DNA of 64,000 bases from CBDCNP01 sp965222425 (GTDB lineage Bacteria; Acidobacteriota; Vicinamibacteria; Marinacidobacterales; DATDRI01), in contig CBDCTW010000018.1 in the NCBI GenBank assembly GCA_965222425.1, positions 1 to 64,000 of the forward strand. The letters run 5' to 3'. The notes under the pieces were generated by a model, which was given only the letters and a program-made list of their open reading frames with translations, made no database searches and had not been told where the DNA came from. This document shows positions 1 through 7,076 of this stretch, in pieces (positions within the stretch are counted from its first letter, which is position 1; each line of letters begins with the position of its first letter). Position numbers and translations under genes: made by a program.

Positions 1-186
1 CATGAAGCCTTGCTTGGAAAGCGACTCCGCGAGCTCGCGGAGCTTGCCCTCCTCCATGTGCTGCCGTGGCTGGAAGGGGTTCGGATCGATCCGCTCGATA
101 TCGATCTCCGCCCAATTCTCCGATGCGCCGGTGGGGGCTTCCGGGAGCAGGGCGGATAATCCCTTACCGAGCGCTTTGCGTTTCAT
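1..186 (-). CDS. parB: ParB chromosome-partitioning protein, N-terminal part (runs off the window)
   Basis: The first 62 codons are present, starting at ATG 186-184 on the minus strand. The N-terminus MKRKALGKGLSALLPE is the typical ParB start, followed by the IDIERIDPNPFQPR stretch that opens the ParB/Spo0J CTPase-nuclease-like domain. The start overlaps the end of parA by 23 bases, so the two are almost certainly co-transcribed and translationally coupled. ParB binds parS and spreads as a CTP-dependent clamp; a near-perfect parS lies about 95 bp upstream of parA. The remaining domains (HTH, dimerisation) are outside the window. Confidence 0.95.
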   Translation of the reverse strand, partial: MKRKALGKGLSALLPEAPTGASENWAEIDIERIDPNPFQPRQHMEEGKLRELAESLSKQGFM

Positions 187-934
187 GCTTCAGAATCTCC
201 TTGGTGAGCGACAAATACGCCTCCGCCCCCTTGGACCGGATGTCGTAGAGCAGAATCGGCTGGCCATGGGAAGGTGCCTCAGCGAGCCGGACGTTGCGAG
301 GCACGACGCTCTCGAAGACAGCTCCTCGAAAGTGCTTCCGGACGTCGTCGATGACTTGAGTGGAGAGGTTGGTCCGCTCGTCATACATCGTCAAGAGGAT
401 GCCCTCGATGGTGAGCCCAGGGTTGAAACTCTGCTGGATTCTCTCGACCGTGGACATGAGCTCACTCACTCCCTCGAGCGCGAAGAACTCGCACTGCAGC
501 GGGATGAGAACCGAGTCGGCAGCTACCAGGGCGTTCACCGTGAGCAACCCCAGCGATGGGGGACAGTCGATGAGCACATAGTCGTAGTTCGAGACGACTG
601 GCGCCAGCACGTCCTTGAGCCGAAACTCGCGGCGCGACTCGCCCACCAATTCGATCTCCGCGCCGGTCAAATTGCGCTCGGACGTTATCGCCTTCAGGTG
701 CTCAAGCGACGTGTCCACGATCGTGACCGGTTTCTCCTCGATGAGCGCGTCGTAGATGCTCCCGTTTTGAGACTTCGACCTAAGCCCCAACCCACTCGTC
801 AAATTCGCCTGGGGGTCCACATCCACGACGAGCGTGCTGACCTCGGCCGCGGCGAGGGACGACCCCAGGTTGATCGCGGTGGTGGTCTTCCCGACACCGC
901 CCTTTTGGTTAGCTATCGCGACGACTTTGCCCAT
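164..934 (-). CDS. parA: ParA (Soj) chromosome-partitioning ATPase
   Basis: A 256-residue ParA/MinD-type ATPase of normal Soj length. The deviant Walker A motif KGGVGKTT (residues about 11-18), the Walker A-prime region VVDVDPQANLTSGLG and the Walker B region VLIDCPPSLGLLTVNAL are all present. There is no N-terminal HTH extension, so it is the chromosomal Soj class rather than the plasmid P1 ParA class. It drives origin segregation with ParB on nucleoid DNA. It overlaps parB by 23 bases. Position next to rsmG/jag/yidC/rnpA/rpmH/dnaA supports the chromosomal origin assignment. Confidence 0.97.
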   Translation of the reverse strand: MGKVVAIANQKGGVGKTTTAINLGSSLAAAEVSTLVVDVDPQANLTSGLGLRSKSQNGSIYDALIEEKPVTIVDTSLEHLKAITSERNLTGAEIELVGESRREFRLKDVLAPVVSNYDYVLIDCPPSLGLLTVNALVAADSVLIPLQCEFFALEGVSELMSTVERIQQSFNPGLTIEGILLTMYDERTNLSTQVIDDVRKHFRGAVFESVVPRNVRLAEAPSHGQPILLYDIRSKGAEAYLSLTKEILKHETQSAR

Positions 935-1027
935 GAATCGGAAAAGGCCAGCATAGCATGACGACTATCCCTGCACGAAACCCATGAAGCGTCCAAAAGT
1001 CCCACCCACTTGGTGCCTGAGCCCGGT

Positions 1028-1043
1028 TGTTGCACGTGAAACA
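1028..1043. promoter_or_regulatory. parS centromere-like ParB binding site
   Basis: TGTTGCACGTGAAACA matches the bacterial consensus parS palindrome TGTTTCACGTGAAACA at 15 of 16 positions (G for T at position 5). It lies 94 bp upstream of the parA start. A further half-site-like GTTTCA at 1059-1064 forms an inverted pair with TGAAAC at 1037-1042. Location beside parAB and close to the origin is the usual place for parS. Confidence 0.9.
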
Positions 1044-1078
1044 GTTCTGATATAAACAGTTTCAGGCAACCCGAGTTC

Positions 1079-1165
1079 TAGCAGGCTGCTGAAAAATGCA
1101 CCCTGCGGCCTGCTGCGAGCGGAGCGAGCCCGGCCCGCATGGGCCGCCAGAGGGTGCGCCGAGCG
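1079..1165. repeat. GC-rich structured intergenic element with large imperfect hairpin
   Basis: The segment begins CAGGCTGCTGAAAAATGC and contains the inverted arms GCACCCTGCGGCC (1098-1110) and GGCCGCCAGAGGGTGC (1142-1157), which can pair with one small bulge around a loop rich in GAGC/GCGAG repeats. It sits between the parS region and the LAGLIDADG-like ORF. It looks like a dispersed structured repeat or the transcribed leader of the ORF; copy number in the genome cannot be judged here. Confidence 0.5.
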
Positions 1166-1196
1166 AGGAGTAAGCGCGCACTGATGCACTAGAGAG

Positions 1197-1583
1197 ATGC
1201 TGGCCCCTGACTACGTCACCGGACTCGCCGACGCAAGCGGCTCATTCACCTTCAGTCGCAGCGCTGGCAACATCTCGGTCTACTTCTCGCTTCGTTTGCC
1301 CGAGCGGGACCGAGTCATTTTGGAAGAGCTTCAGAGCTACTGGGCTGGAGGCCGTATTTATCCAGCCACCCCGGGCGGCCTCTACTTCCGCGTCAGCCGC
1401 CATGATGAGCTCCTTCCCGTCGTAGACCATTTCGACCGCTACCCTTTGCAAGGGCACAAACGCGAGGCCTTCGGCGTCTGGCGAGAAATGGTGGAGATCA
1501 AATCGCGGTTCCGTCAGCCCGACCGCGAGCGGCTCGACGAGTTGGCCCGAAGACTATCATCGCTATCGTCACTCACGTCGTGA
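1197..1583 (+). CDS. free-standing LAGLIDADG-like domain protein, probably catalytically inactive
   Basis: A 128-residue protein whose N-terminus YVTGLADASGSFTF aligns with the LAGLIDADG helix of homing endonucleases (pattern Y-L-A-G-L-I-D-A-D-G-S-F). The acidic residue that coordinates metal, the second Asp of the motif (Asp20 of I-CreI), is Ser14 here, while the first Asp (Asp12) is kept. The following beta-strand region with RVSRHDELLPVVDHF and a basic C-terminal part fit a single LAGLIDADG domain that would act as a dimer. It is not inside an intron or intein. The present stop codon (1581-1583) lies across the left end of the IS256 element; without the insertion the frame would run 12 codons further, into the 3-prime end of rsmG. 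Likely DNA-binding; function unknown. Confidence 0.7.
   Translation: MLAPDYVTGLADASGSFTFSRSAGNISVYFSLRLPERDRVILEELQSYWAGGRIYPATPGGLYFRVSRHDELLPVVDHFDRYPLQGHKREAFGVWREMVEIKSRFRQPDRERLDELARRLSSLSSLTS
1573..1581. repeat. target-site duplication, left copy of the IS256-family element
   Basis: TCACGTCGT directly precedes the left end of the element and is repeated at 2982-2990. The shared block extends one base further left (10 bases CTCACGTCGT at 1572-1581 and 2981-2990), so the exact element edge is uncertain by one base. Confidence 0.85.
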
Positions 1584-2981
1584 GATATTGTCAATAGTTG
1601 TGGATCACTTTTCTGAATCAAGCGGTGTTCCTTGCTTCTTCGTTTAGTCCGTCGACGAACTTTTCTCCCAGAATAAGACGAGCTACGAGTCCCGGTGCGT
1701 TGACGCGGCGCCAGCGGTGGCTCGCCATGTCGAGTAGCTCGTACGCCATGAGAAGAGCCTTCGCTCGGGACCCGGCGCCTTTGGTCACTCGCTGCCGGAG
1801 TCGAACGGTAGCGAACGCCGACTCGATGGGGTTCGCGGTTCGAATGTGCTCCCAGTGCTGGGCGGGGAAATCATAGAATGTGAGCAGCTCGTCCTGATGG
1901 CTGGTCAAGGACGCCACGGCCTTAGGATACTTGACTCCGAAGTCGGAGTCGCACCGTTCGATCGCTTCTTCGGCTTGCTTCTTGTTCTCAGCCTTCACGA
2001 TTTCGTTCAGAGCGCGCTTCGCGCGGCCATGAAGACGCTTCGGCAACTTGTCGAGGACATTCTTCGGCTTGTGCACCCAACACAACTGGTGGCGCGTTTC
2101 CGGCCATACGTTTCGAACAGCGGCCCAGAAGCCCAAGGCCCCATCTCCGATCGCGAGAAGAGGGGCCTTCATCCCGCGGCGGGCGAGGTCTCTGAGTACG
2201 TACGCCCAGCTTTCCTCGCTCTCGCGGTAGCCATCCTCAACCGCGAGCAACTCTTTCGTCCCATCCGCTCGAACGCCAAGAACGACAAGGGTGCACAGCC
2301 GATCGTCTTCTAGACGGACATTGAAATGGATGCCGTCGACCCAGATGTAGGCGCAGTCCTCTTTGATCAGGTCTCGCTTGCGGAAATCGTCGTACTCCGA
2401 TTGCCATTTCGCTGTCAGCCTCGTGATTGCCGTCGGCGACAGTCCCGACGCGTCTTCGCCTAGGAGGTCTTTCAGTGCAGGCCTGAAATCGTTCGTCGAC
2501 AGACCACGAAGGTACAGCACCGGCAGCACCTCACTCACCCTCGGAGACCGACGCATGTAGGGAGGCAAGATCCCGCTCGTGAATCGTTGCCGTTCTCCAT
2601 CCTCCACACGCTTGTCATTCACTCGCGGAGCTTCCACTTCCACCGTTCCGCAGCCCATCGTTACCTTGCGGGCTCGAGCTCGCCCGTTGCGGACCACCAG
2701 GGCGTGACCGTCCTCATCTCGTTCCTCGACATGACGCTCGACATAATCCGAGACTTCCTCCTCGAGCGCCGACATCAGCATCCGACGGGCTCCCTCTCGT
2801 GCAAGACCATCCAGAGTCTTTCCAACTTCTTCCTGTTTCGATTCCTTCGGTGGATCTTGTATCCTCAGCATCGGTGGCGTTTCCTTCCTCCGGTTCGCTA
2901 AAACCGGTTTCTTGTTTTCACTACTTGGAAGGATACGCCGCCTTTCTCAGCTACGCGATCCACAACTTCTGGTTATACCTC
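1582..2981. mobile_element. complete IS256-family insertion sequence, 1400 bp
   Basis: The element has imperfect 25-bp terminal inverted repeats, 1582-1606 and the complement of 2957-2981, which share GAG-TAT and the inner block AGTTGTGGATC. It is bordered by a 9-bp direct repeat TCACGTCGT at 1573-1581 and 2982-2990, the size expected for IS256-family target duplication. It carries one full-length transposase gene with all catalytic residues. It is inserted exactly at the rsmG stop codon (TGA is retained by the duplication). Both ends, target duplication and transposase are intact, so insertion is probably recent and the copy may be active. Confidence 0.92.
1618..2871 (-). CDS. IS256-family (mutator-type) transposase
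   Basis: A 417-residue DDE transposase of normal IS256-family length. The catalytic acids are visible: first Asp in YIWVDGIHFNVR, second Asp in LLAIGDGALGFW, the family-typical CWVHKPKNVL motif, and the Glu in TANPIESAFATVRLR, which is the mutator-family signature. It starts at ATG 2871 and ends 36 bases inside the left terminus. It cuts and re-inserts the element by a circular copy-out pathway in known relatives. No frameshift or stop, so it is probably functional. Confidence 0.96.
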   Translation of the reverse strand: MLRIQDPPKESKQEEVGKTLDGLAREGARRMLMSALEEEVSDYVERHVEERDEDGHALVVRNGRARARKVTMGCGTVEVEAPRVNDKRVEDGERQRFTSGILPPYMRRSPRVSEVLPVLYLRGLSTNDFRPALKDLLGEDASGLSPTAITRLTAKWQSEYDDFRKRDLIKEDCAYIWVDGIHFNVRLEDDRLCTLVVLGVRADGTKELLAVEDGYRESEESWAYVLRDLARRGMKAPLLAIGDGALGFWAAVRNVWPETRHQLCWVHKPKNVLDKLPKRLHGRAKRALNEIVKAENKKQAEEAIERCDSDFGVKYPKAVASLTSHQDELLTFYDFPAQHWEHIRTANPIESAFATVRLRQRVTKGAGSRAKALLMAYELLDMASHRWRRVNAPGLVARLILGEKFVDGLNEEARNTA

Positions 2982-2990
2982 TCACGTCGT
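2982..2990. repeat. target-site duplication, right copy, containing the rsmG stop codon
   Basis: TCACGTCGT; its first three bases are the complement of the rsmG TGA. Because the target was duplicated, rsmG keeps its natural end and is not truncated by the insertion. Confidence 0.85.
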
Positions 2991-3632
2991 CCCGCGCCTC
3001 TCGAAGACGACCAGCCAAGCCCTGAGCTCGGGGGCAAGGGCGATCTGTGCTTCAAGGTGAAGCCGCGGGATGTGGGCGCCCCATTGCACCAGCTCCTCGC
3101 CACGCTTCTGACCCGTGAACAAGAGGAGCCGCCCTGCCGGCTCCAGCCAGTCGGCCATCGTCTGAAGCAGCCGCGCTGGGAGGGCGACGCCACGACTCGT
3201 GATCGTCAGGAAACGGACGTCGGCAACGAAGTCTTCCCATCGCAACCGCACGACGCGCGACCCTTCGAGCCCCAGGCTCGACAGGGCTTCCTCCAGAAAA
3301 ACCGCTCGTCGACGGTTGGGCTCGAGCAGAGTCCAGTGATCACCCGGACGCGCCACGGCCAAGGGAAGGGCAGGGCTGCCCCCACCGGAGCCGATGTCGA
3401 GGGCTGCGCCGGTGCGGTCGGGGAGCCATCGATGGGCGTCGAGAGGCTCTGCGAGGTAGCGATGGAACCGCTCCTCGTCATCCCGAAATCCAGAGAGATC
3501 GACCCCTTTGCTCCACTCGGCGAGCAGGTGATCGAGCTTGACCAGCTGCCCGACTTGGGCGTTGCCTAGGGGGATGTCCAGTCCGCGCAAGCGGTCTTCG
3601 AGACGGTCTTCCACGCCACTCTCCTCTGCCAA
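2982..3632 (-). CDS. rsmG: 16S rRNA (guanine527-N7)-methyltransferase RsmG
   Basis: A 216-residue class I SAM-dependent methyltransferase. The SAM-binding motif is ALDIGSGGGSPALPLAVARP (about residues 90-110), and LLEPNRRRAVFLEEAL is the second ribose-contacting strand. RsmG makes m7G527 in the 530 loop of 16S rRNA; its loss gives low-level streptomycin resistance in known bacteria. The start used is TTG 3632; a GTG seven codons later is possible. It follows jag by 35 bases in the yidC-jag-rsmG run. mnmG, its common partner, is absent. Its stop codon lies in the IS256 target duplication. Confidence 0.93.
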   Translation of the reverse strand: MAEESGVEDRLEDRLRGLDIPLGNAQVGQLVKLDHLLAEWSKGVDLSGFRDDEERFHRYLAEPLDAHRWLPDRTGAALDIGSGGGSPALPLAVARPGDHWTLLEPNRRRAVFLEEALSSLGLEGSRVVRLRWEDFVADVRFLTITSRGVALPARLLQTMADWLEPAGRLLLFTGQKRGEELVQWGAHIPRLHLEAQIALAPELRAWLVVFERRGTT

Positions 3633-3667
3633 CAGCGGGGGCGCCTGCTTGGGAAGGGACTGGAACG

Positions 3668-4114
3668 TCAGCCTTGGGGAAGGATGGTAATGCGCTTCAT
3701 GAAGCCCTCTCCGTCGCTCTCGGTGGTGACTCCCTCTTCCTCGGCTACCGCCATGTGCACGATGCGCCTTTCGTGGGGGTTCATCAGGCCGAGGACTTCT
3801 TGGGTTCCGGTGAGCTTGACTTTTTGAGAGACCCTTTGCGCGATCTGCCGGAGCTCCTCTTCCTTCCGCATGCGGAAGCCGTCGCAGTCGGTGACGATGC
3901 GTTGACCGGAAAGGCGCGTTGCGAAGACACGGTTGAGCAGGTACTGGAAGGTCTCCAAGAGCTCCGCTTTCTCCTGTAGGAGGTCGTCCCGATCCGGACC
4001 GCTCATCTCCACCAGAATGTTCTCGTCCGTCGACTCGACCTTGATGCGGAGGTCGAATCCCATGTGCTCCAGCACCTCCGCTTGGAAGGCTCGAACTTCT
4101 TCTTCGACGCTCAT
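3668..4114 (-). CDS. jag: KH-R3H RNA-binding protein Jag/KhpB (SpoIIIJ-associated)
   Basis: A 148-residue protein from ATG 4114. The N-terminal MSVEEEVRAFQAEVLEHMGF matches the short Jag-type lead-in, then a KH domain, then an R3H domain ending LGLMNPHERRIVHMAVAEE, where N-P-x-x-R-R-x-x-H is the R3H signature. The long Jag_N domain is missing, so this is the short form. The frame is open to a GTG at 4162, but the ATG has a purine-rich GGGGTGAGAGG immediately upstream and gives the family-like start. Jag/KhpB binds RNA with KhpA and is normally next to yidC, as here. Confidence 0.9.
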   Translation of the reverse strand: MSVEEEVRAFQAEVLEHMGFDLRIKVESTDENILVEMSGPDRDDLLQEKAELLETFQYLLNRVFATRLSGQRIVTDCDGFRMRKEEELRQIAQRVSQKVKLTGTQEVLGLMNPHERRIVHMAVAEEEGVTTESDGEGFMKRITILPQG

Positions 4115-4210
4115 CCTCTCACCCCAATTCCCGCGTCCGTTCCTGCCGACAATGTTACGCACCTGCCACGATTCACGGAGTCAGACGGCCTTCGATGCTC
4201 ATGTCCCCAC

Positions 4211-5956
4211 TCACGCTACGCCTCGACCTTCTTTCTTCTTCTTCTTTTTCTTGCCACCCGCCGTGGCTGCCGCCTCCTGCTCGCTCCCGCTCAGCTTGCG
4301 GTTGGTCACGGTCTGCTGTCCGAGGGAGACCAAATTGTTCACAAACCAATACAGCACCAAACCGGCCGGGGCCCAAGCCAAGATGAACACGAACACCACC
4401 GGCATGAAGGCCATGATCTTGGCCTGCACCGGATCGGCGGTAGTCTGGGGGCTCAGTCTCTGAATGGCGACCTGGCTGACGCCCATCAAGATGGGTAGCA
4501 CGAAGAAGGGATCGAACGTGGAGAGATCTTGGATCCAGAGAATCCACGGCGCATGCCGCAGCTCGATCGAAACCATCAGCAGCCGGTAGAAGGCGAAGAA
4601 GAAGGGGATCATGAGGACCATCGGCAAGCACCCCGAGAGCGGGGAAACGTTGTGCTCCTTGTACAAACCGTAGACCTCCTTGTTCATATCCTGCCGGCGC
4701 GGGTCGGTGGGCTTGAGCTTCTTGTACCGCTCCTGGATACGCTTGATCTGCGGTCCGAGCTTCTGCATCTTCCGCATCGACACGTAACTGTGGTGCTTGA
4801 GGGGAACCAGAAGCACATTGATGCCGATGGTCAGCAAGACGATCGACCATCCGAAGTTGCCGACGTAGCCGTGGATCCACAAAAGAGCCTGGCGAAGGGG
4901 CAAGGCCAGATAGCGCATCCAGCTTCCGTAGTCGACGACGCTCTCCATTCCGGGTGCGAGCGCCGCGAGGCGGTCCGTCTCTTTGGGCCCAATGAAAACC
5001 GTGGCGGCTAGAGGCGTGTTCGCCGCTTCGAGCCCAGCCGTGATGAAGACGCGCTTCTGGGGGTGCTCCCCTCCCAGCTCGAGCGTCTCGGTAGCGAGGG
5101 TCGCCGCGACGAGGCTGTCCTTCTCCGACACCATGAGCCCGACAAAGTAATGGGCAGAAACGCCTACCATTTGCACTCCCACTGCAGCCCCCGTGAAGTC
5201 CTCGACGTCGCCGGCCGAGAAGAACTTCAACTCGCCGTTCGCCTGGATCATACCCTGATCGGGTTGCACGTATCTGCCTTCGCGCGCCTCATTCCCGACA
5301 CCGGGCCCGTAGCGCATCGTCTTGCTGAGCTCGGTGCCGTCTTGCTGGACCGAAACCTCGACCGTGAGCCGGTAGGTGTCCGCGGAAAAGCCGATTTTCT
5401 TGCTGACGGTGAGTCCTCGCCCGTTCGCCCAATCGAACGAGAGCTCTCCTGTTTCTCCCGGACGCAAGTCCACGCGCAGCCGCGAAGCCTCGAAAAGTGC
5501 GTTGGCGACTTCTGAGGTGATCGCGGGATCTTGAAGGTCGAGAGCGAGGGGATGAATCCCCAGGATGTCGCTGGCCTCGAGGGGAACCATCTCGAAAGGA
5601 TTCCCTTGGCCATCCGCATACTCCTTGAGGATGAAGCTCTGGATGCGAGGGCCGCGATTCGAAAGCCGTGCCCGATAAAGCGGGGTGTTGACTTCAATCG
5701 TCCGCTCGAGGGTGTCCGAGCGAACCTCACCGGCGGGCGGCTCGGCTTCGGCTAATCCACGCGAAACCCCGGCGGAAGGCGGCGCGGGCGCCGATGGTGG
5801 TGGCGACGTCTCGACGGGCCGAGGCGTGTCCTCGACAGTATCCCCGAACTGCCGGCCGGGATCGAGGTCTGGTTGTGACGGCGGGGAAAAAAACCTCAGA
5901 TAAAGCGTGAAGACCAGAAACGACAGCGCGAACGCCATCAAGATTCGTTTTTCCAT
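4211..5956 (-). CDS. yidC: membrane protein insertase YidC
   Basis: A 581-residue Gram-negative-type YidC. It starts MEKRILMAFALSFLVFTLYL, one N-terminal membrane segment, followed by a Pro-rich linker and the large periplasmic P1 domain (about residues 90-345), then the conserved Oxa1/Alb3 core with five membrane segments (about 365-560): the GNFGWSIVLLTIGIN segment, the KHHSYVSMRKMQKL hairpin, PLSGCLPMVLMIPFFFAFYR and the APAGLVLYWFVNNL segment. The tail is Lys-rich (GGKKKKKKKEGRG), as in ribosome-binding YidC forms. The P1 domain supports a diderm host. It lies 8 bases after yidD. Confidence 0.97.
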   Translation of the reverse strand: MEKRILMAFALSFLVFTLYLRFFSPPSQPDLDPGRQFGDTVEDTPRPVETSPPPSAPAPPSAGVSRGLAEAEPPAGEVRSDTLERTIEVNTPLYRARLSNRGPRIQSFILKEYADGQGNPFEMVPLEASDILGIHPLALDLQDPAITSEVANALFEASRLRVDLRPGETGELSFDWANGRGLTVSKKIGFSADTYRLTVEVSVQQDGTELSKTMRYGPGVGNEAREGRYVQPDQGMIQANGELKFFSAGDVEDFTGAAVGVQMVGVSAHYFVGLMVSEKDSLVAATLATETLELGGEHPQKRVFITAGLEAANTPLAATVFIGPKETDRLAALAPGMESVVDYGSWMRYLALPLRQALLWIHGYVGNFGWSIVLLTIGINVLLVPLKHHSYVSMRKMQKLGPQIKRIQERYKKLKPTDPRRQDMNKEVYGLYKEHNVSPLSGCLPMVLMIPFFFAFYRLLMVSIELRHAPWILWIQDLSTFDPFFVLPILMGVSQVAIQRLSPQTTADPVQAKIMAFMPVVFVFILAWAPAGLVLYWFVNNLVSLGQQTVTNRKLSGSEQEAAATAGGKKKKKKKEGRGVA

Positions 5957-5964
5957 GAAGGTCC

Positions 5965-6243
5965 TTAAGGAACGGGGTCAAAGCCTCCGGGGCTAAAGGG
6001 GTGGCATCTTCCGAGGCGACGGATCGTCATCCAGATCCCCCGTACGGCCCCATGGCGCGCCACCGACTCGGCCGAATAGGCGGAGCAGGAAGGGACGAAA
6101 CGACACGTACCACGAAACAGCCACGACAGCAAGACCCGGTAGAGCCAGATTCCAGCGAGTAGCACCCGCGCGAGGACGAGCCGATCAAGTGCCTTCAGGC
6201 TTGCGCCGGCTTTCCTCGAGGGCTCGGCCCACCCCCCGAACAT
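5965..6243 (-). CDS. yidD: membrane protein insertion efficiency factor YidD
   Basis: The conserved YidD core is complete: RVLLAGIWLYRVLLS amphipathic helix, then CRFVPSCSAYSAESVARHGAVRG and the C-terminal GRCHPFSPGGFDPVP, with the invariant Cys residues and HP-GG-DPVP end. It helps YidC-dependent insertion at the inner face of the membrane. The start is uncertain: I chose ATG 6243 (92 residues, preceded by GAGAG), which overlaps rnpA by 59 bases; the conserved part begins near residue 18 of this form, and the frame is open further upstream to 6306. Confidence 0.88.
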   Translation of the reverse strand: MFGGWAEPSRKAGASLKALDRLVLARVLLAGIWLYRVLLSWLFRGTCRFVPSCSAYSAESVARHGAVRGIWMTIRRLGRCHPFSPGGFDPVP

Positions 6244-6550
6244 AGGCTCTCTCGATCTCCTCGAAGCTGGCCTCGATGATCGCTCCTCTGGCAATGAGCA
6301 CGACATCTGCGGCTATTGAAGCTGGCTTGTTCTTGCGAAAGACTTCGCGGAGCCGCCGCTTCGCCCGGTTCCGACGAATCGCGTCTCCCACTCGACGGCT
6401 GGCGACGACGCCGACCCGAAGCGGGCCGCGCTCCCGGAACAAGAGGTATCCAATAAAGAATCGTCCCGGAACCCGTCGTCCTTTCGAGTAGACTTTCTCA
6501 AAATCCGCCTTCCGTCTCAACCGATCCGCGCGACCGAGCTGTTGCTTCAA
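6185..6550 (-). CDS. rnpA: ribonuclease P protein component RnpA
   Basis: A 121-residue basic protein with the RNase P protein signature RRVGDAIRRNRAKRRLRE (the RNR motif, about residues 52-69) and the N-terminal ADRLRRKADFEKVYSKGRR. It assists the catalytic RNA in 5-prime tRNA maturation. The start is a TTG at 6550, as no ATG or GTG gives the normal N-terminus. It lies 40 bases after rpmH, as in most bacteria, and overlaps yidD. Confidence 0.94.
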   Translation of the reverse strand: MKQQLGRADRLRRKADFEKVYSKGRRVPGRFFIGYLLFRERGPLRVGVVASRRVGDAIRRNRAKRRLREVFRKNKPASIAADVVLIARGAIIEASFEEIERAYVRGVGRALEESRRKPEGT

Positions 6551-6590
6551 GGCACCCGAGGCGCTCGCCGGTCTTGTCAGTCTTGCAGGC

Positions 6591-6725
6591 CTAGCCGGCC
6601 AGACGACGCCTGCCCTTACGGCGACGCCGCGAGATTACGGCGCGACCCGCCTTGCTACTCATGCGGATCCGAAACCCGTGCGTCTTCTTTCGACGCCGAC
6701 GGTTCGGCTGAAATGTCCTTTTCAT
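6591..6725 (-). CDS. rpmH: ribosomal protein L34
   Basis: A 44-residue protein starting MKRTFQPNRRRRKKTHGFR and ending RRRRKGRRRLAG, a full-length canonical L34. ATG is at 6725-6723 and TAG at 6593-6591. It is the first gene of the rpmH-rnpA-yidD-yidC-jag-rsmG run and has a sigma-70-type promoter about 80 bases upstream. It anchors the origin-region synteny. Confidence 0.98.
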   Translation of the reverse strand: MKRTFQPNRRRRKKTHGFRIRMSSKAGRAVISRRRRKGRRRLAG

Positions 6726-7076
6726 GTTCCAACCTCTTCCACTGCTGCGCCACCCTCCAATCCCACGTGCAAGAACCGAGACAAAAACCGTTCAATAGCC
6801 AAACCAGTCATGGTACCTCTGTACTCCCAGAGTGTCAACCAAGGGAAAAACTTTCTTCTCGATCGGGTGTCGTACATTTCTCTTGTCGGAGTCAGTCGCT
6901 TGTGCTAATGTTTGCCGCTCGTCCGGTATAAAAAACGTAGAGTGCGTTAGCAGTGGAGTCGTTTGATGTACTTTTCTTCAACAGCTGTGGAAAAACCGTG
7001 CAAAACGCCTCTCGTAGCGCCCCCACGGTGTCTTTCGTAAGTCTATTGTTTTAAGTGGTTTTGTCTGGTCTAGCTT
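6726..7076. promoter_or_regulatory. rpmH-dnaA intergenic region with a DnaA box
   Basis: This divergent intergenic region holds the rpmH promoter and, on the dnaA side, TGTGGAAAA (6986-6994), the complement of TTTTCCACA, which matches the DnaA box consensus TTWTNCACA fully. CGTGCAAAA at 6997-7005 is one mismatch from it. These are consistent with DnaA autoregulation of dnaA. No clear dnaA promoter or Shine-Dalgarno sequence was found. Confidence 0.5.
6810..6838 (-). promoter_or_regulatory. sigma-70-type promoter of the rpmH operon
   Basis: On the minus strand a perfect -35 box TTGACA (6838-6833) is followed by a 17-base spacer and a -10 box TACCAT (6815-6810, four of six). Transcription would start near 6803, about 78 bases before the rpmH ATG. 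Confidence 0.65.

Noticed and set aside
2..961. Long plus-strand open frame opposite parA/parB
   Set aside because: Antisense shadow of two clear genes; Arg/Leu/Asp-rich translation without motifs.
965..1189. Minus-strand 74-codon frame
   Set aside because: Covers the parS site and the hairpin; composition is that of the structured repeat, no protein motif.
6883..6911. dnaA promoter TTGTCG-17-TAATGT
   Set aside because: Both boxes score poorly; spacing alone is not enough.
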